From NCBI GenBank assembly GCA_033851265.1, contig JAWWOW010000003.1, positions 372,001 to 436,000 of the forward strand: a stretch of DNA of 64,000 nt. Reading direction: 5' to 3'. Origin of the DNA: JAWWOW01 sp033851265 (GTDB lineage Bacteria; Actinomycetota; Actinomycetes; JAWWOW01). Below the pieces are notes generated by a model that was not told the origin of the DNA, ran no database searches, and saw nothing but the letters and a program-made list of their open reading frames with translations. Of this stretch, positions 1 to 7,831 are shown piece after piece; the first letter of the stretch is position 1; every line of letters begins with the position of its first letter. A program made the translations under genes and the position numbers.

Positions 1-472
1 GCGGCTGACGTCGATGGTCGAGCGATACCGCGAGGGCGCGCTGCCCGCGCCCGTGGACGAGCCGGAACTGTCCGGCGCGCTGACGACGATGGTCGAGACA
101 GCGGACGCGGCGATGCTCAAGCTCGACTTCCAAGCCGGACTCGAGGCCATCTTCGGCTTCATCCGCCGCGTCAACGGCTACGTGACCGAGACCAAGCCCT
201 GGGAGCTGGCTAAAGACGAGGCTCGGGCGGCCGATCTCAACCGCGTCCTCTATGCCACCGCCGAATCGCTGCGTGCCTGTGCCGTCCTGCTCAACCCGGT
301 CATGCCCAGGGCGAGCGGTCGGCTCTGGGAGATGCTCGGAGCCGACTCGGCACTGGGACCCCTTGCCCAGCAACGGATTCCGGACGCCTCACGCTGGGGC
401 GTGTTGCCTGCCGGCGCGACCCTCCGCAAGGGCGATCCGCTGTTTCCGCGGTTGGAAGAGCCCGCGCAGTGA
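1..472 (+). CDS. metG: Methionyl-tRNA synthetase, C-terminal part (cut by window edge)
   Basis: The reading frame is open from the window edge, so this is the 3' end of a longer gene; the first ATG at 14 is internal. The visible 156 residues look like the helical anticodon-binding domain of class I MetRS, which charges tRNA-Met in the cytoplasm. The segment VNGYVTETKPWELAKD carries the Trp-containing stretch typical of that domain, and no C-terminal tRNA-binding EMAP domain follows. The stop codon overlaps the GTG start of tatD (GTGA), so the two are translationally coupled. The metG-tatD-rpfB-rsmA-ispE order is the usual actinobacterial one and supports the call. Confidence 0.9.
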   Translation, partial: RLTSMVERYREGALPAPVDEPELSGALTTMVETADAAMLKLDFQAGLEAIFGFIRRVNGYVTETKPWELAKDEARAADLNRVLYATAESLRACAVLLNPVMPRASGRLWEMLGADSALGPLAQQRIPDASRWGVLPAGATLRKGDPLFPRLEEPAQ

Positions 473-1263
473 CGCAGCCGCCCCCGCCGGAACCCCTGAC
501 CGTGCCGGCGTTCGACAGCCACTGTCATCTCGACTTGATGGAGTCCTCGATCGAGGAGACGCTCGCGGCCGCGCGCGCCGTTGGCATCACCCGCATCGTG
601 ACCGTTGGCATCGACGTTCCGTCGTCGGAGTGGTGCGCTGACGCGGCCTCGGCTCATGACGATGTGTACGCGACTGTTGCAATTCATCCGAACGAAGCAC
701 ACAACGCCGATGAGGACACGTGGGATGCGATTGCGCGGTTCGCTGCGCAACCAAGTGTTCGTGCGGTCGGTGAGACCGGACTCGATCACTACCGAACAAC
801 AACTGACGGTTGGGGCGCACAAGAAGAGTCATTCCGGCGACACATCGCAATCGCAAAAGAGCACAACAAGGCACTGGTTATTCACGACCGTGATGCGCAC
901 GACGATGTGCTGCGGGTGCTTGCCGAGGAAGGTGCACCAGAGCGGACTGTCTTTCACTGTTTCTCCGGTGACGAAGCGATGGCACGCATCTGCGCAGACC
1001 GCGGTTACGTGATGTCGTTCGCCGGCAATGTGACGTTCAAGAACGCCGAAGACTTGCGCGCAGCTGCTCGCGTTGCACCGTTGGACTTAGTGCTGGTCGA
1101 GACCGATGCGCCGTTCCTCACGCCCGTGCCGTACCGCGGCAGACCGAATGCGCCGTACCTCATTCCGTTGACACTGCGTGCTCTTGCGGAGACACGCGGC
1201 GACGACATCGACGTACTTTGTGAAGCTGTGAGCAAAACGGGCGCTCGAATTTTCGAAATCTGA
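469..1263 (+). CDS. tatD: TatD-family metal-dependent hydrolase / DNase
   Basis: 264-residue TIM-barrel amidohydrolase of normal TatD length. Metal-binding motifs appear in family order: FDSHCHLD near residue 15, HPNEAH near 73, GETGLDHYR near 102, IHDRDAHDD near 138, HCFSGD near 164 and VETDAPFLTP near 209. Family members are 3'-5' exonucleases or deoxyribonucleases used in DNA repair and RNA quality control; the substrate here is unproven. The GTG start is fixed by the GTGA overlap with metG. The gene has a TTA leucine codon at 1087-1089, rare in such GC-rich DNA. Confidence 0.92.
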   Translation: MTQPPPPEPLTVPAFDSHCHLDLMESSIEETLAAARAVGITRIVTVGIDVPSSEWCADAASAHDDVYATVAIHPNEAHNADEDTWDAIARFAAQPSVRAVGETGLDHYRTTTDGWGAQEESFRRHIAIAKEHNKALVIHDRDAHDDVLRVLAEEGAPERTVFHCFSGDEAMARICADRGYVMSFAGNVTFKNAEDLRAAARVAPLDLVLVETDAPFLTPVPYRGRPNAPYLIPLTLRALAETRGDDIDVLCEAVSKTGARIFEI

Positions 1264-1305
1264 GCGTGTGCCCCGATTTTTCGCAAACAAACCTGTCTAC
1301 CCCAG

Positions 1306-1335
1306 TTGTACTGACATGCGTGTCACCGTTATGGT
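1306..1335 (+). promoter_or_regulatory. Candidate promoter of the rpfB operon
   Basis: TTGTAC at 1306-1311 and TATGGT at 1330-1335 are separated by 18 bp, a reasonable fit to a housekeeping sigma promoter. It lies in the only sizeable gap of the metG-to-comB block. It would give an rpfB leader of roughly 150 nt. This is inference from spacing and sequence only. Confidence 0.35.
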
Positions 1336-1344
1336 CCGGGTTCC

Positions 1345-1440
1345 GTCAGCCGGGGTGGGGAAGCCCCGGGCGATGACGACCGGTTGGGCGGCGGGAAAGC
1401 CGCGATTTCCAACGCCCTCGGGTGGCGACCGGTGAGTCGT
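1345..1440 (+). promoter_or_regulatory. Structured leader upstream of rpfB (possible RNA switch or attenuator)
   Basis: Three pairings can be drawn. CCGGGG 1350-1355 pairs with CCCCGG 1364-1369, extended outward by GTCA 1345-1348 with TGAC 1374-1377. GCGGC 1388-1392 pairs with GCCGC 1399-1403 around a GGGAAA loop, flanked by GTTGG/CCAAC (1384-1388/1409-1413, sharing base 1388 with the inner stem). The self-complementary ACCGGT occurs at 1379-1384 and 1428-1433 and could close the second domain. The rpfB-ksgA-ispE operon of Mycobacterium tuberculosis is reported to be controlled by a leader RNA switch, so a functional analogue is plausible. I could not match it to the c-di-AMP (ydaO) consensus from memory. 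Confidence 0.4.
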
Positions 1441-1490
1441 GCCCGCTGTACGACGTTCCCCTGCTCGGGTCCTCCGAAGTTCGGAGCGTT

Positions 1491-2642
1491 GTGCCAGGTC
1501 AACACGAAAAGGTTCGTGCTGCACGTCCATCCTTGATGGGTCGGCTTCCCACTCTCTTGCTCTATGCCGTAGTCATCGCCGCCTTCACTGGTGGCGCCTT
1601 TGCATATGCCAGTTTTGACAAGACCGTTCAGATATCCGTCGACGGTAAGACGCACACCGTGCATACGTTTGCCCGCACTGTTGGCGGCGTGCTCGAACAT
1701 GCAGACGTCCGTACCGGCGAGCATGACCTCGTCAAGCCCGCTCCATCCGCGCATCTGAGTGAGGGTGACCAGATTCAGGTCGTGCATGGTCGGCCGTTGC
1801 GATTGATGCTCGATGGTCAGCCAACTGTTGTCTGGGTAACTGCGGCAACTGTCGAAGAAGCCCTGTACCAACTTGGGCTAACTGCGAGCGGCACGTACGT
1901 CTCTGCGTCAATGTCGCGACCGGTTCCGCTGACCGGGCTCGGACTCGTGGTGCGGGTTCCGCATCAGATCACCGTTCTGCACGACGCCAAGGCCACCCGG
2001 CTGACCACGAATGCAGCGACGGTGCAACTGGCCCTGGCGGCAGCCAAGGTGCGCCTCGCCCGGACCGACAGGGTCTCCGCTCCGCTGCAGTCGATGCCGA
2101 CTGAGGGTCAGGTCATCTCCGTCACACGGATCAGCAAGTCGAGCCTCGTCATGACGAAGGCGATTCCGTTCCGCACAACGCATGTGTCGGACAGCAGCAT
2201 GTACAAGGGCACCACCAAGGTGGTGAGCTCCGGTCGGGTCGGCGTGCTCGTGAAGCGCTACGCCCAAGTCACGGTGAACGGCGCGGTGCACAATCGCCGC
2301 CTGATATCCCTCCGGGTGATTCGCAAGCCAGAAACCCGCGTGGTTCACGTCGGGACAAAGCCGCGTCCGTCATCGAGCGGCGATGTGGGCGATCCCAAGG
2401 TCGACAACCTCAACTGGTACGCGCTGGCTGGTTGTGAGTCGGGCCACAACCCGGATGCCTACTCGCCACGAGGTCCGTACTACGGCCTTTACCAGTTCAG
2501 TCAGGGGTCGTGGGAGCTCGTCGGTGGCAAGGGCGACCCGCGGGATGCCTCGTCGAACGAGCAGACGTATCGAGCGAAGAAGTTGTACATGCGCTCCGGC
2601 GACGGCAACTGGCCGACCTGTGGTCACTACTTGTACGAGTAG
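1491..2642 (+). CDS. rpfB: Resuscitation-promoting factor, RpfB type
   Basis: Secreted, membrane-anchored peptidoglycan hydrolase that promotes regrowth of dormant cells. From the GTG at 1491 the 383-residue product has an N-terminal membrane anchor (about 18-40), three DUF348/YabE ubiquitin-like repeats (about 41-83, 97-127, 155-188), a G5 domain (about 212-290) and a C-terminal Rpf lysozyme-like domain with NLNWYALAGCESGHNP, whose Glu is the expected catalytic acid. This is the RpfB architecture. GTG 1491 has GGAG just upstream; GTG 1422 and ATG 1533 are alternatives. It leads the rpfB-rsmA-ispE-comB group and follows a structured leader. Confidence 0.9.
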   Translation: MPGQHEKVRAARPSLMGRLPTLLLYAVVIAAFTGGAFAYASFDKTVQISVDGKTHTVHTFARTVGGVLEHADVRTGEHDLVKPAPSAHLSEGDQIQVVHGRPLRLMLDGQPTVVWVTAATVEEALYQLGLTASGTYVSASMSRPVPLTGLGLVVRVPHQITVLHDAKATRLTTNAATVQLALAAAKVRLARTDRVSAPLQSMPTEGQVISVTRISKSSLVMTKAIPFRTTHVSDSSMYKGTTKVVSSGRVGVLVKRYAQVTVNGAVHNRRLISLRVIRKPETRVVHVGTKPRPSSSGDVGDPKVDNLNWYALAGCESGHNPDAYSPRGPYYGLYQFSQGSWELVGGKGDPRDASSNEQTYRAKKLYMRSGDGNWPTCGHYLYE

Positions 2643-2674
2643 GACCACCACCAAAGTTGTAAGACCATGGTCAG

Positions 2675-3559
2675 GTGTCGATGGATGCCAGCCTGCTCGG
2701 TCCTGCTGATATCCGCCGACGTGCATCCGAGTTGGGTGTGCGGCCGACCAAGACACTCGGCCAGAACTTCGTGCACGACGCGAACACTGTGCGTCGCATC
2801 GTGCGAGCAGCCGACCTCGCTGCGGACGACGTCGTGCTCGAGGTGGGACCAGGACTTGGCTCGCTGACCCTTGGGTTGTTGCCCGTCGTCGCGAGAGTCG
2901 TCACAGTCGAGGTCGATCCGGTCCTCGCAGCCGCGCTGCCGGAGACGGTCAGCGAACGAGCTGCGGCGTACGTCGATCGTTTGCATGTCATCAACGCCGA
3001 TGCGTTGCATCTCGATGAGGTCCCTGGTCCGCCACCCAATGTGCTCGTTGCCAACCTGCCCTATAACGTCGCCGTGACGGTGCTCCTGCGTCTGGTTGAG
3101 CTATTGCCGTCGCTGCGGCGCGGGCTAGTCATGGTGCAGGCGGAGGTCGCCGACCGACTGGCCGCACCGCCCGGCTCTCGGGTGTACGGCGTGCCGTCGG
3201 TCAAGCTCGCGTGGTACGGCGCTGCCCGCCGCGCAGGTGCCGTTTCACGCAGCGTCTTCTGGCCTGCACCCAACGTCGACTCGGCGCTCGTCGCTTGGAC
3301 TCGCGGCGCTCCGCCACCGACCGACGCCGATCGGCATGAGGTGTTCGAGGTCATCGACGCGGCGTTCGGCCAACGACGCAAGACGATGCGGTCCGCGCTC
3401 GCCACCTGGGCCGGCTCTCCGGATCGCGCCGAGGCCGTGTTGGTCGCGGCTGGCGTCGATCCGCGGGTTCGGGGGGAGCAGCTGACCGTGGCCGACTTCG
3501 CGCGCATTGCGGCGGCGGGCCTCGTTCACCGCATCGACCCCGGTCACCAAGATCCGTAG
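2675..3559 (+). CDS. rsmA: 16S rRNA dimethyladenosine transferase KsgA/RsmA
   Basis: Dimethylates the two adjacent adenines near the 3' end of 16S rRNA during 30S maturation, using SAM. The 294-residue protein has the family signature: KTLGQNFVHD near residue 25, SAM motif LEVGPGLGSLTLG near 58, catalytic motif ANLPYNVAV near 124, and a C-terminal domain with FGQRRKTMR. Length is normal. GTG 2675 is used; ATG 2681 is an alternative two codons in. It lies 32 nt after rpfB, in the conserved rpfB-rsmA-ispE order, which ties cell-wall remodelling to ribosome assembly. Confidence 0.95.
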   Translation: MSMDASLLGPADIRRRASELGVRPTKTLGQNFVHDANTVRRIVRAADLAADDVVLEVGPGLGSLTLGLLPVVARVVTVEVDPVLAAALPETVSERAAAYVDRLHVINADALHLDEVPGPPPNVLVANLPYNVAVTVLLRLVELLPSLRRGLVMVQAEVADRLAAPPGSRVYGVPSVKLAWYGAARRAGAVSRSVFWPAPNVDSALVAWTRGAPPPTDADRHEVFEVIDAAFGQRRKTMRSALATWAGSPDRAEAVLVAAGVDPRVRGEQLTVADFARIAAAGLVHRIDPGHQDP

Positions 3560-3608
3560 CATCGAGCGAACGCTTGCCCTGGACCGATTCGAGGAGCGCC
3601 CGACCGCC

Positions 3609-4523
3609 GTGCCGCCCGTCACCGTCCGCGTGCCGGCGAAGGTCAACCTCTATCTCGGTGTGGGCAAGCGTCGCCGCGACGGCTACCACGAACTCGCCAA
3701 CGTCTTCCAGGCCGTCTCGCTCTATGACGAGGTCACCGCGGCGCCGGGCCCGGGCCTGTCGGTGCGCGTGCGCGGTGATCAGGCGAAGCTGGTCCCAACC
3801 GACTCCTCCAACCTGGCCTTGCGTGCCGCCGCGTTGCTCGCAGAGACCACGGGCGTCGATGCGGCGGTCCGGTTGACCATCAACAAGGCAATCCCGATCG
3901 AAGGCGGAATGGCTGGCGGGAGTGCAGACGCGGCTGGCGCATTGCTCGCGTGCGACGAACTGTGGGGCACCGGCGTCGGTAGAGACACCTTGCTGCGGCT
4001 CGGTGCATCGCTGGGCGCGGATGTGCCGTTCGCGCTGACCGGCGGAACCGCGCTGGGTACTGAGCGCGGCGATCGGCTCACGCCGGTGCTCGCACGCGGC
4101 ACGTATGACTGGGTTTTGGCGCTGGCTGATGGCGGGCTGTCGACCGCGGCGGTCTATGCAGAGCTGGACCGGCAGCGTGCCGATCGTGTGTTCCCCGAAC
4201 CCGGGGTCAGTGAGGCATTGATGTCCGCGTTGCGTGCAGGAGACCCGGCCGCGCTCGGGCGAGCGTTGACGAACGACTTGGGTCCGGCGGCGTTGCAGCT
4301 GCGCCCGGCTTTGGCACGCACCATCGAGGCGGGACTCGATCTCGGCGTACTCGGTGCTGTCATCTCCGGGTCGGGTGCGACGTGCGCATTCCTGTGCCCG
4401 TCGGAGGAAGAAGCGATTCGTGTTGCGGCGGCGCTCGCCGGTGCCGGAGTTTGCCGGTCGACGCGCCGCGTGCACGGACCCGTGCCAGGGGCCCGCATCG
4501 TCGACGAGGCGGACCGACCATGA
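3609..4523 (+). CDS. ispE: 4-diphosphocytidyl-2-C-methyl-D-erythritol kinase
   Basis: GHMP-family kinase of the MEP isoprenoid pathway; phosphorylates the 2-hydroxyl of CDP-ME. N-terminal VRVPAKVNLYLGVG and DGYHELANVFQAVSLYDEV are typical IspE, and PIEGGMAGGSADAAGA (near residue 99) is the ATP-binding GHMP loop. The C-terminal GAVISGSGATCAFL is the second GHMP signature. The frame is open back to 3507, inside rsmA, but GTG 3609 places the start just before the conserved VRVPAKVN and gives 304 residues, the usual size. GAGGAG lies about 12 nt upstream. The stop overlaps the comB ATG (ATGA). Confidence 0.93.
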   Translation: MPPVTVRVPAKVNLYLGVGKRRRDGYHELANVFQAVSLYDEVTAAPGPGLSVRVRGDQAKLVPTDSSNLALRAAALLAETTGVDAAVRLTINKAIPIEGGMAGGSADAAGALLACDELWGTGVGRDTLLRLGASLGADVPFALTGGTALGTERGDRLTPVLARGTYDWVLALADGGLSTAAVYAELDRQRADRVFPEPGVSEALMSALRAGDPAALGRALTNDLGPAALQLRPALARTIEAGLDLGVLGAVISGSGATCAFLCPSEEEAIRVAAALAGAGVCRSTRRVHGPVPGARIVDEADRP

Positions 4524-5203
4524 CGTCCGTGGAGTTGGCCTGGGGGATCGACGGTGCGCAGTCACTCGCGGCCGACTGCGATGTTGTTGTCGTCATCGAC
4601 GTGTTGTCGTTCACCACGTGTGTGTCAGTCGCGACATCGTGCGGCGCAGAAGTGCGACCGGCGTCGTACGACGAAGCCGTTCGCGTCTCGCCCGGAGAGT
4701 TGTTAGCCGGCCCTCGCGACGGCGGCGGCGTGTCGCTGTCCCCGGGCTCGCTGTTGTCACTGCAGCCGGGGCAGCGGTTGATCCTCCCGTCGCCGAATGG
4801 TGCCGCGATCTCCGCACGGCTCAACGGCACGCCAGCTGTCGCGGCGGCGTTGCGTAACGCGGGAGCCGCCGCTCGTTGGCTTGGTGAGCACGGCGGCCGG
4901 ATCGGAGTCGTCGCTGCGGGGGAGTACGACGTCGACGGGGGTTGGCGTCCGTCGTACGAGGATCTGGCCGGTGCCGGTGCCGTCATTGCGCGGATCGAGG
5001 GCACGCTGACACCGCAGGCGCAAGCCGCTGTCGTTGCATTCCGCACTGCGGGTGACGGGCTGGCCGCTCGGCTGCTGGACAGCCGCTCGGGCAAGGAGCT
5101 CGTTGAGCGCGGTTTCACCGGCGACGTCGAGATGGCTGCCGAGCTCGACGCCGACAACGTGGTGCCCGTATTGCGTGATGGTGTCTTTGTCGCCGATGGG
5201 TGA
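4520..5203 (+). CDS. comB: 2-phosphosulfolactate phosphatase (ComB) family protein
   Basis: 227 residues from the ATG at 4520, which overlaps the ispE stop (ATGA). The family signatures VVVIDVLSFTTCVSVA near residue 23, RLILPSPNGAAIS near 86 and SGKELVERGFTGDVEMAAELD near 190 fit ComB. In methanogens ComB dephosphorylates phosphosulfolactate for coenzyme M synthesis; actinobacterial homologues are usually of unknown substrate, so the enzymatic name is family-level only. It contains a TTA codon at 4703-4705. It ends the rpfB operon and is convergent with the DUF72 gene 6 nt away. Confidence 0.75.
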   Translation: MTSVELAWGIDGAQSLAADCDVVVVIDVLSFTTCVSVATSCGAEVRPASYDEAVRVSPGELLAGPRDGGGVSLSPGSLLSLQPGQRLILPSPNGAAISARLNGTPAVAAALRNAGAAARWLGEHGGRIGVVAAGEYDVDGGWRPSYEDLAGAGAVIARIEGTLTPQAQAAVVAFRTAGDGLAARLLDSRSGKELVERGFTGDVEMAAELDADNVVPVLRDGVFVADG

Positions 5204-5209
5204 CGTCGG

Positions 5210-5992
5210 TCAGGCCGTGTTGTAGATCGTGCGCGGTCGTTCAGGTGGAACGCGCGTCGTCGTACGACCGAGGCGTTGCAACTCACGAGCGAACGTCACT
5301 GCGTTGTCCACGGCGGCGCAGTGCGGGTCGTTGTTGAAGTAGGCGAAGACGTCTTCGCCGTCGTCGTATGTCGACGCGATGCGTTCACCCCAGGTGACGA
5401 GCGACCGTCGGCCGTAGAACGGCCAGATGTGCGCCGCACCTTCGTGCAGACGCAGATAGCCCCAGCTAGCTGTGCGCCACAGTGGGGACACAGGTCGCCC
5501 CTTGCGGTCAGCCCACACGAGCGCAGCGTCGCGCTCGGTGAGGACGCGACGGACGTCCTCGGTCCACCACGACGGATGCCGTGGTTCGACGGCGATCCTC
5601 GTGCGTTTCGGAAACGCTGCCATCGTGTCGGCCAGCGCAGCGGGGTCTGCCCGCAAGTCAGGGGGAAGCTGTACGAGGATCGGGCCGAGCTTTCGACCGA
5701 GGGGCTCCACGCGTTCCATCAGCATCTGCACCGACCGCGTCGGGTCGCGCAGGCGTTTGATGTGAGTGAGATAACGGCTTGCCTTGACGGTGATGACGGC
5801 GTCGTCCGGGCTGCGGTTGTACCAGCCCTCGAAGACCTCACGCTTCGGCAGCCGGTAGAACGTGACGTTGAGCTCGACGGTCTGGAAGTTGTCGAGGACG
5901 TACTCAAACCAACGGCGCTGTGGGATGTCTTGGTAGAACGGCTCCCGCCAGTCGGCGTACTGCCATCCCGAAGTTCCGATGAGAACGGGCAC
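5210..5992 (-). CDS. DUF72 family TIM-barrel protein
   Basis: 260 residues, a full-length DUF72 (YecE-like) protein. The N-terminal LIGTSGWQYADWREPFYQ and the internal NVTFYRLP, TVKASRYLTH, QLPPDL, EPRHPSWW and YFNNDPHC segments are the recognisable family blocks. The biochemical function of the family is not established. GTG 5992 is chosen because the conserved GTSGW begins at residue 5; the frame continues upstream to 6106 through low-complexity sequence with no family similarity. It is convergent with comB and downstream of the TetR gene on the same strand (25-nt gap). Confidence 0.85.
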   Translation of the reverse strand: MPVLIGTSGWQYADWREPFYQDIPQRRWFEYVLDNFQTVELNVTFYRLPKREVFEGWYNRSPDDAVITVKASRYLTHIKRLRDPTRSVQMLMERVEPLGRKLGPILVQLPPDLRADPAALADTMAAFPKRTRIAVEPRHPSWWTEDVRRVLTERDAALVWADRKGRPVSPLWRTASWGYLRLHEGAAHIWPFYGRRSLVTWGERIASTYDDGEDVFAYFNNDPHCAAVDNAVTFARELQRLGRTTTRVPPERPRTIYNTA

Positions 5993-6017
5993 GGCGCTAG
6001 TTCTACCCAGGCAGGGC

Positions 6018-6689
6018 TCAGCCGCCCTTGGTGCGCAGGACCGGCTTCTCCTCGAGATGGGCCAGGCCATTCCAGGCGAGGTTGACGAGGTGCTTGGCCA
6101 CGTCATCGCGCTTGGGCTTGCGCGCGTCGAGCCACCACTGTCCCGTCAGCGCAACCATGCCCACCAACGCCTGCGAGTACATCGGCGCGAGCTTCGCGTC
6201 GTACCCCCGCGTCTTGAACTCCCGGCCGAGGATGTGCTCGACCTGGCTGGCGATGTCGCTGATGAGGCTGGCGAACGTTCCCGACGACGACGCGACCGGC
6301 GAGTCACGGACGAGGATGCGGAAACCGTCGGGCTGCTCCTCGATATAGACCAGGAACGCGAGTGCTGCCTGCTCGAGCAGTTCGCGAGCGTCTCCGGCGG
6401 TGAGTGCATCGGCAACGCCCGAGAGGAGTCGCTCCATCTCGCGGTCGACGACGACGGCGTACAAGCCTTCCTTGCCGCCAAAGTGTTCGTAGACGACGGG
6501 CTTGGTCACGCCAGCGCGCGACGCGATTTCCTCGATCGAGGTGGCGTCGAAGCCCTTCTCCGCGAAAATCGTCCGGCCGACGTCGAGGAGCTGGGTGCGG
6601 CGTTCCTTGCCGGTCATGCGGACGCGCGGAGGAGCGGACGCGTTGTCGTTTTCTACCGCGCGCAGGCGGCGCGGCGCGTCGTCGCTCAC
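6018..6689 (-). CDS. TetR-family transcriptional regulator
   Basis: 223 residues. An N-terminal TetR DNA-binding domain covers about residues 28-75 (RRTQLLDVGRTIFAEKGFDA, IEEIASRAGVTKPVVYEHFGGKEGLY); the C-terminal helical ligand/dimer domain is variable. The GTG start overlaps the stop of the upstream desaturase gene (GTGA), so both are made from one mRNA. A perfect inverted repeat lies upstream of the desaturase, so the most economical model is an autoregulated desaturase-TetR operon controlled by a fatty acyl ligand. That model is inference. Confidence 0.9.
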   Translation of the reverse strand: MSDDAPRRLRAVENDNASAPPRVRMTGKERRTQLLDVGRTIFAEKGFDATSIEEIASRAGVTKPVVYEHFGGKEGLYAVVVDREMERLLSGVADALTAGDARELLEQAALAFLVYIEEQPDGFRILVRDSPVASSSGTFASLISDIASQVEHILGREFKTRGYDAKLAPMYSQALVGMVALTGQWWLDARKPKRDDVAKHLVNLAWNGLAHLEEKPVLRTKGG

Positions 6690-7654
6690 GTGAGGCGTTT
6701 AGCGGCGATGCGTTCCTTGGAGGGCCAGCGAACGTTCGAGGCCCATCCCAGTTGCTCGAACCAACGGATGATGCGCGCGGTCGAGTCGAGTTGGCCCGGC
6801 AGTACGCCGTGCCGTGCTGCTGTTGGGTCGGAGTGGTGCAGGTTGTGCCACGACTCGCCCATCGAGGGGATCGCGAGCCACCAGACGTTGCGCGAACGAT
6901 CGCGGGTGCGGAACGGCGTCGTGCCGAAGGCGTGGCAGATCGAGTTGATGGACCACGTCACGTGGTGCAGAAGGGCGACGCGGACCAAGCTGCCCCAGAA
7001 GAATGCGGACAGCGCTGACTGCCAGGACCAGCCCCAGAGGCCGCCAACGAGCGGCGGGATCAACAGCGACACAGCAGTGATCCAGGGGAAGAGGCGAGAG
7101 ATGAGGACGATGTCCTTGTCAGCGACGAGGTCGGGCGCGTAGCGGTCTGGCCGGGCCTGCTCGACATCGAAGAGCCAGCCGACGTGTGCGTAGTACAAGC
7201 CCTTCGCTAGCGAGCGGGGGTTGTCGCCGTACCGCCACGGCGAGTGCGGGTCGCCGTCGTTGTCGCTGAAGGCATGGTGCTTGCGGTGGTCAGTGACCCA
7301 GCGGATGACAGAGCCTTGGATCGCCAGCGTGCCGGCGATGGCGAGAGCGATGCGCAGCGGCCGCTTGGCCTTGAACGAGCCGTGGGTGAAGTAGCGGTGG
7401 AACCCGACGGTGATGCCATGGCCGGAGATCGCATACATGACGAGCGCGATGATGATGTCGCGGTAACTCAGTCCCCAGCCCCATGCGACTACGCCGGTCG
7501 CAAGGACGGCAGCGAGGGGTACGACGATGAAGATGAAGAGCGCCACCTGCTCCCACGTCTTCTTGTCGTCATCCCCGTGGAACGGGTTGCCGATCTCAGG
7601 CGCGTCGACGGTGGGCGCTTGCGCCGGCCTGGCAAGCGTGGCGGGTGCGGTCAT
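6686..7654 (-). CDS. Membrane acyl-CoA (delta-9 type) fatty acid desaturase
   Basis: 322-residue integral membrane di-iron desaturase. Three histidine boxes are visible in the right order: HRYFTH near residue 86, HRKHH near 123 and HNLHH near 271. Hydrophobic pairs lie between the first boxes and around residues 35-80 and 185-215. The family introduces a cis double bond into fatty acyl chains at the membrane and needs an electron donor; none is encoded next door. It is cotranscribed with the TetR gene (GTGA overlap) and preceded by an operator-like palindrome. Confidence 0.9.
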   Translation of the reverse strand: MTAPATLARPAQAPTVDAPEIGNPFHGDDDKKTWEQVALFIFIVVPLAAVLATGVVAWGWGLSYRDIIIALVMYAISGHGITVGFHRYFTHGSFKAKRPLRIALAIAGTLAIQGSVIRWVTDHRKHHAFSDNDGDPHSPWRYGDNPRSLAKGLYYAHVGWLFDVEQARPDRYAPDLVADKDIVLISRLFPWITAVSLLIPPLVGGLWGWSWQSALSAFFWGSLVRVALLHHVTWSINSICHAFGTTPFRTRDRSRNVWWLAIPSMGESWHNLHHSDPTAARHGVLPGQLDSTARIIRWFEQLGWASNVRWPSKERIAAKRLT

Positions 7655-7681
7655 GTGGGGGCTCCGGGGGTCAGCGAAACT

Positions 7682-7714
7682 GGTTACGCCACCGTAACCT
7701 ACGCGACCGTAACC
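7682..7714. promoter_or_regulatory. Candidate TetR operator upstream of the desaturase
   Basis: GGTTACG (7682-7688), four bases, then CGTAACC (7693-7699) form a perfect 7-bp inverted repeat. A third copy of the half-site CGTAACC is at 7708-7714, 15 bp further on, so a second weaker site is possible. The palindrome begins 28 bp upstream of the desaturase GTG/ATG region, where it would overlap the promoter. Assignment to the neighbouring TetR protein is inference from position and symmetry. Confidence 0.6.
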
Positions 7715-7831
7715 TGACTAGGTCTGAAGCGTGAATGTTTCGTTAATCACAGCCGCGACGGTCGTCGGCTGGGGTGTGGATAACGGTCCCATTGCCCCGA
7801 GATTTGTCGCACCCCAGCGCGAAAATTGCGC

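Noticed and set aside
1321..1490. Cyclic di-AMP (ydaO/yuaA) riboswitch before rpfB
   Set aside because: Such riboswitches precede rpf genes in streptomycetes, and GTCAGC plus GGGG runs occur here, but the order of conserved blocks does not fit the consensus I remember. Reported only as a structured leader.
3351..4565. 404-codon minus-strand open frame opposite rsmA/ispE
   Set aside because: Arg/Pro-rich translation without any family motif; it is an antisense shadow of two well-supported genes in GC-rich DNA.
5276..6085. Plus-strand open frame opposite the DUF72 gene
   Set aside because: No recognisable domain, and the minus strand carries the full set of DUF72 motifs.
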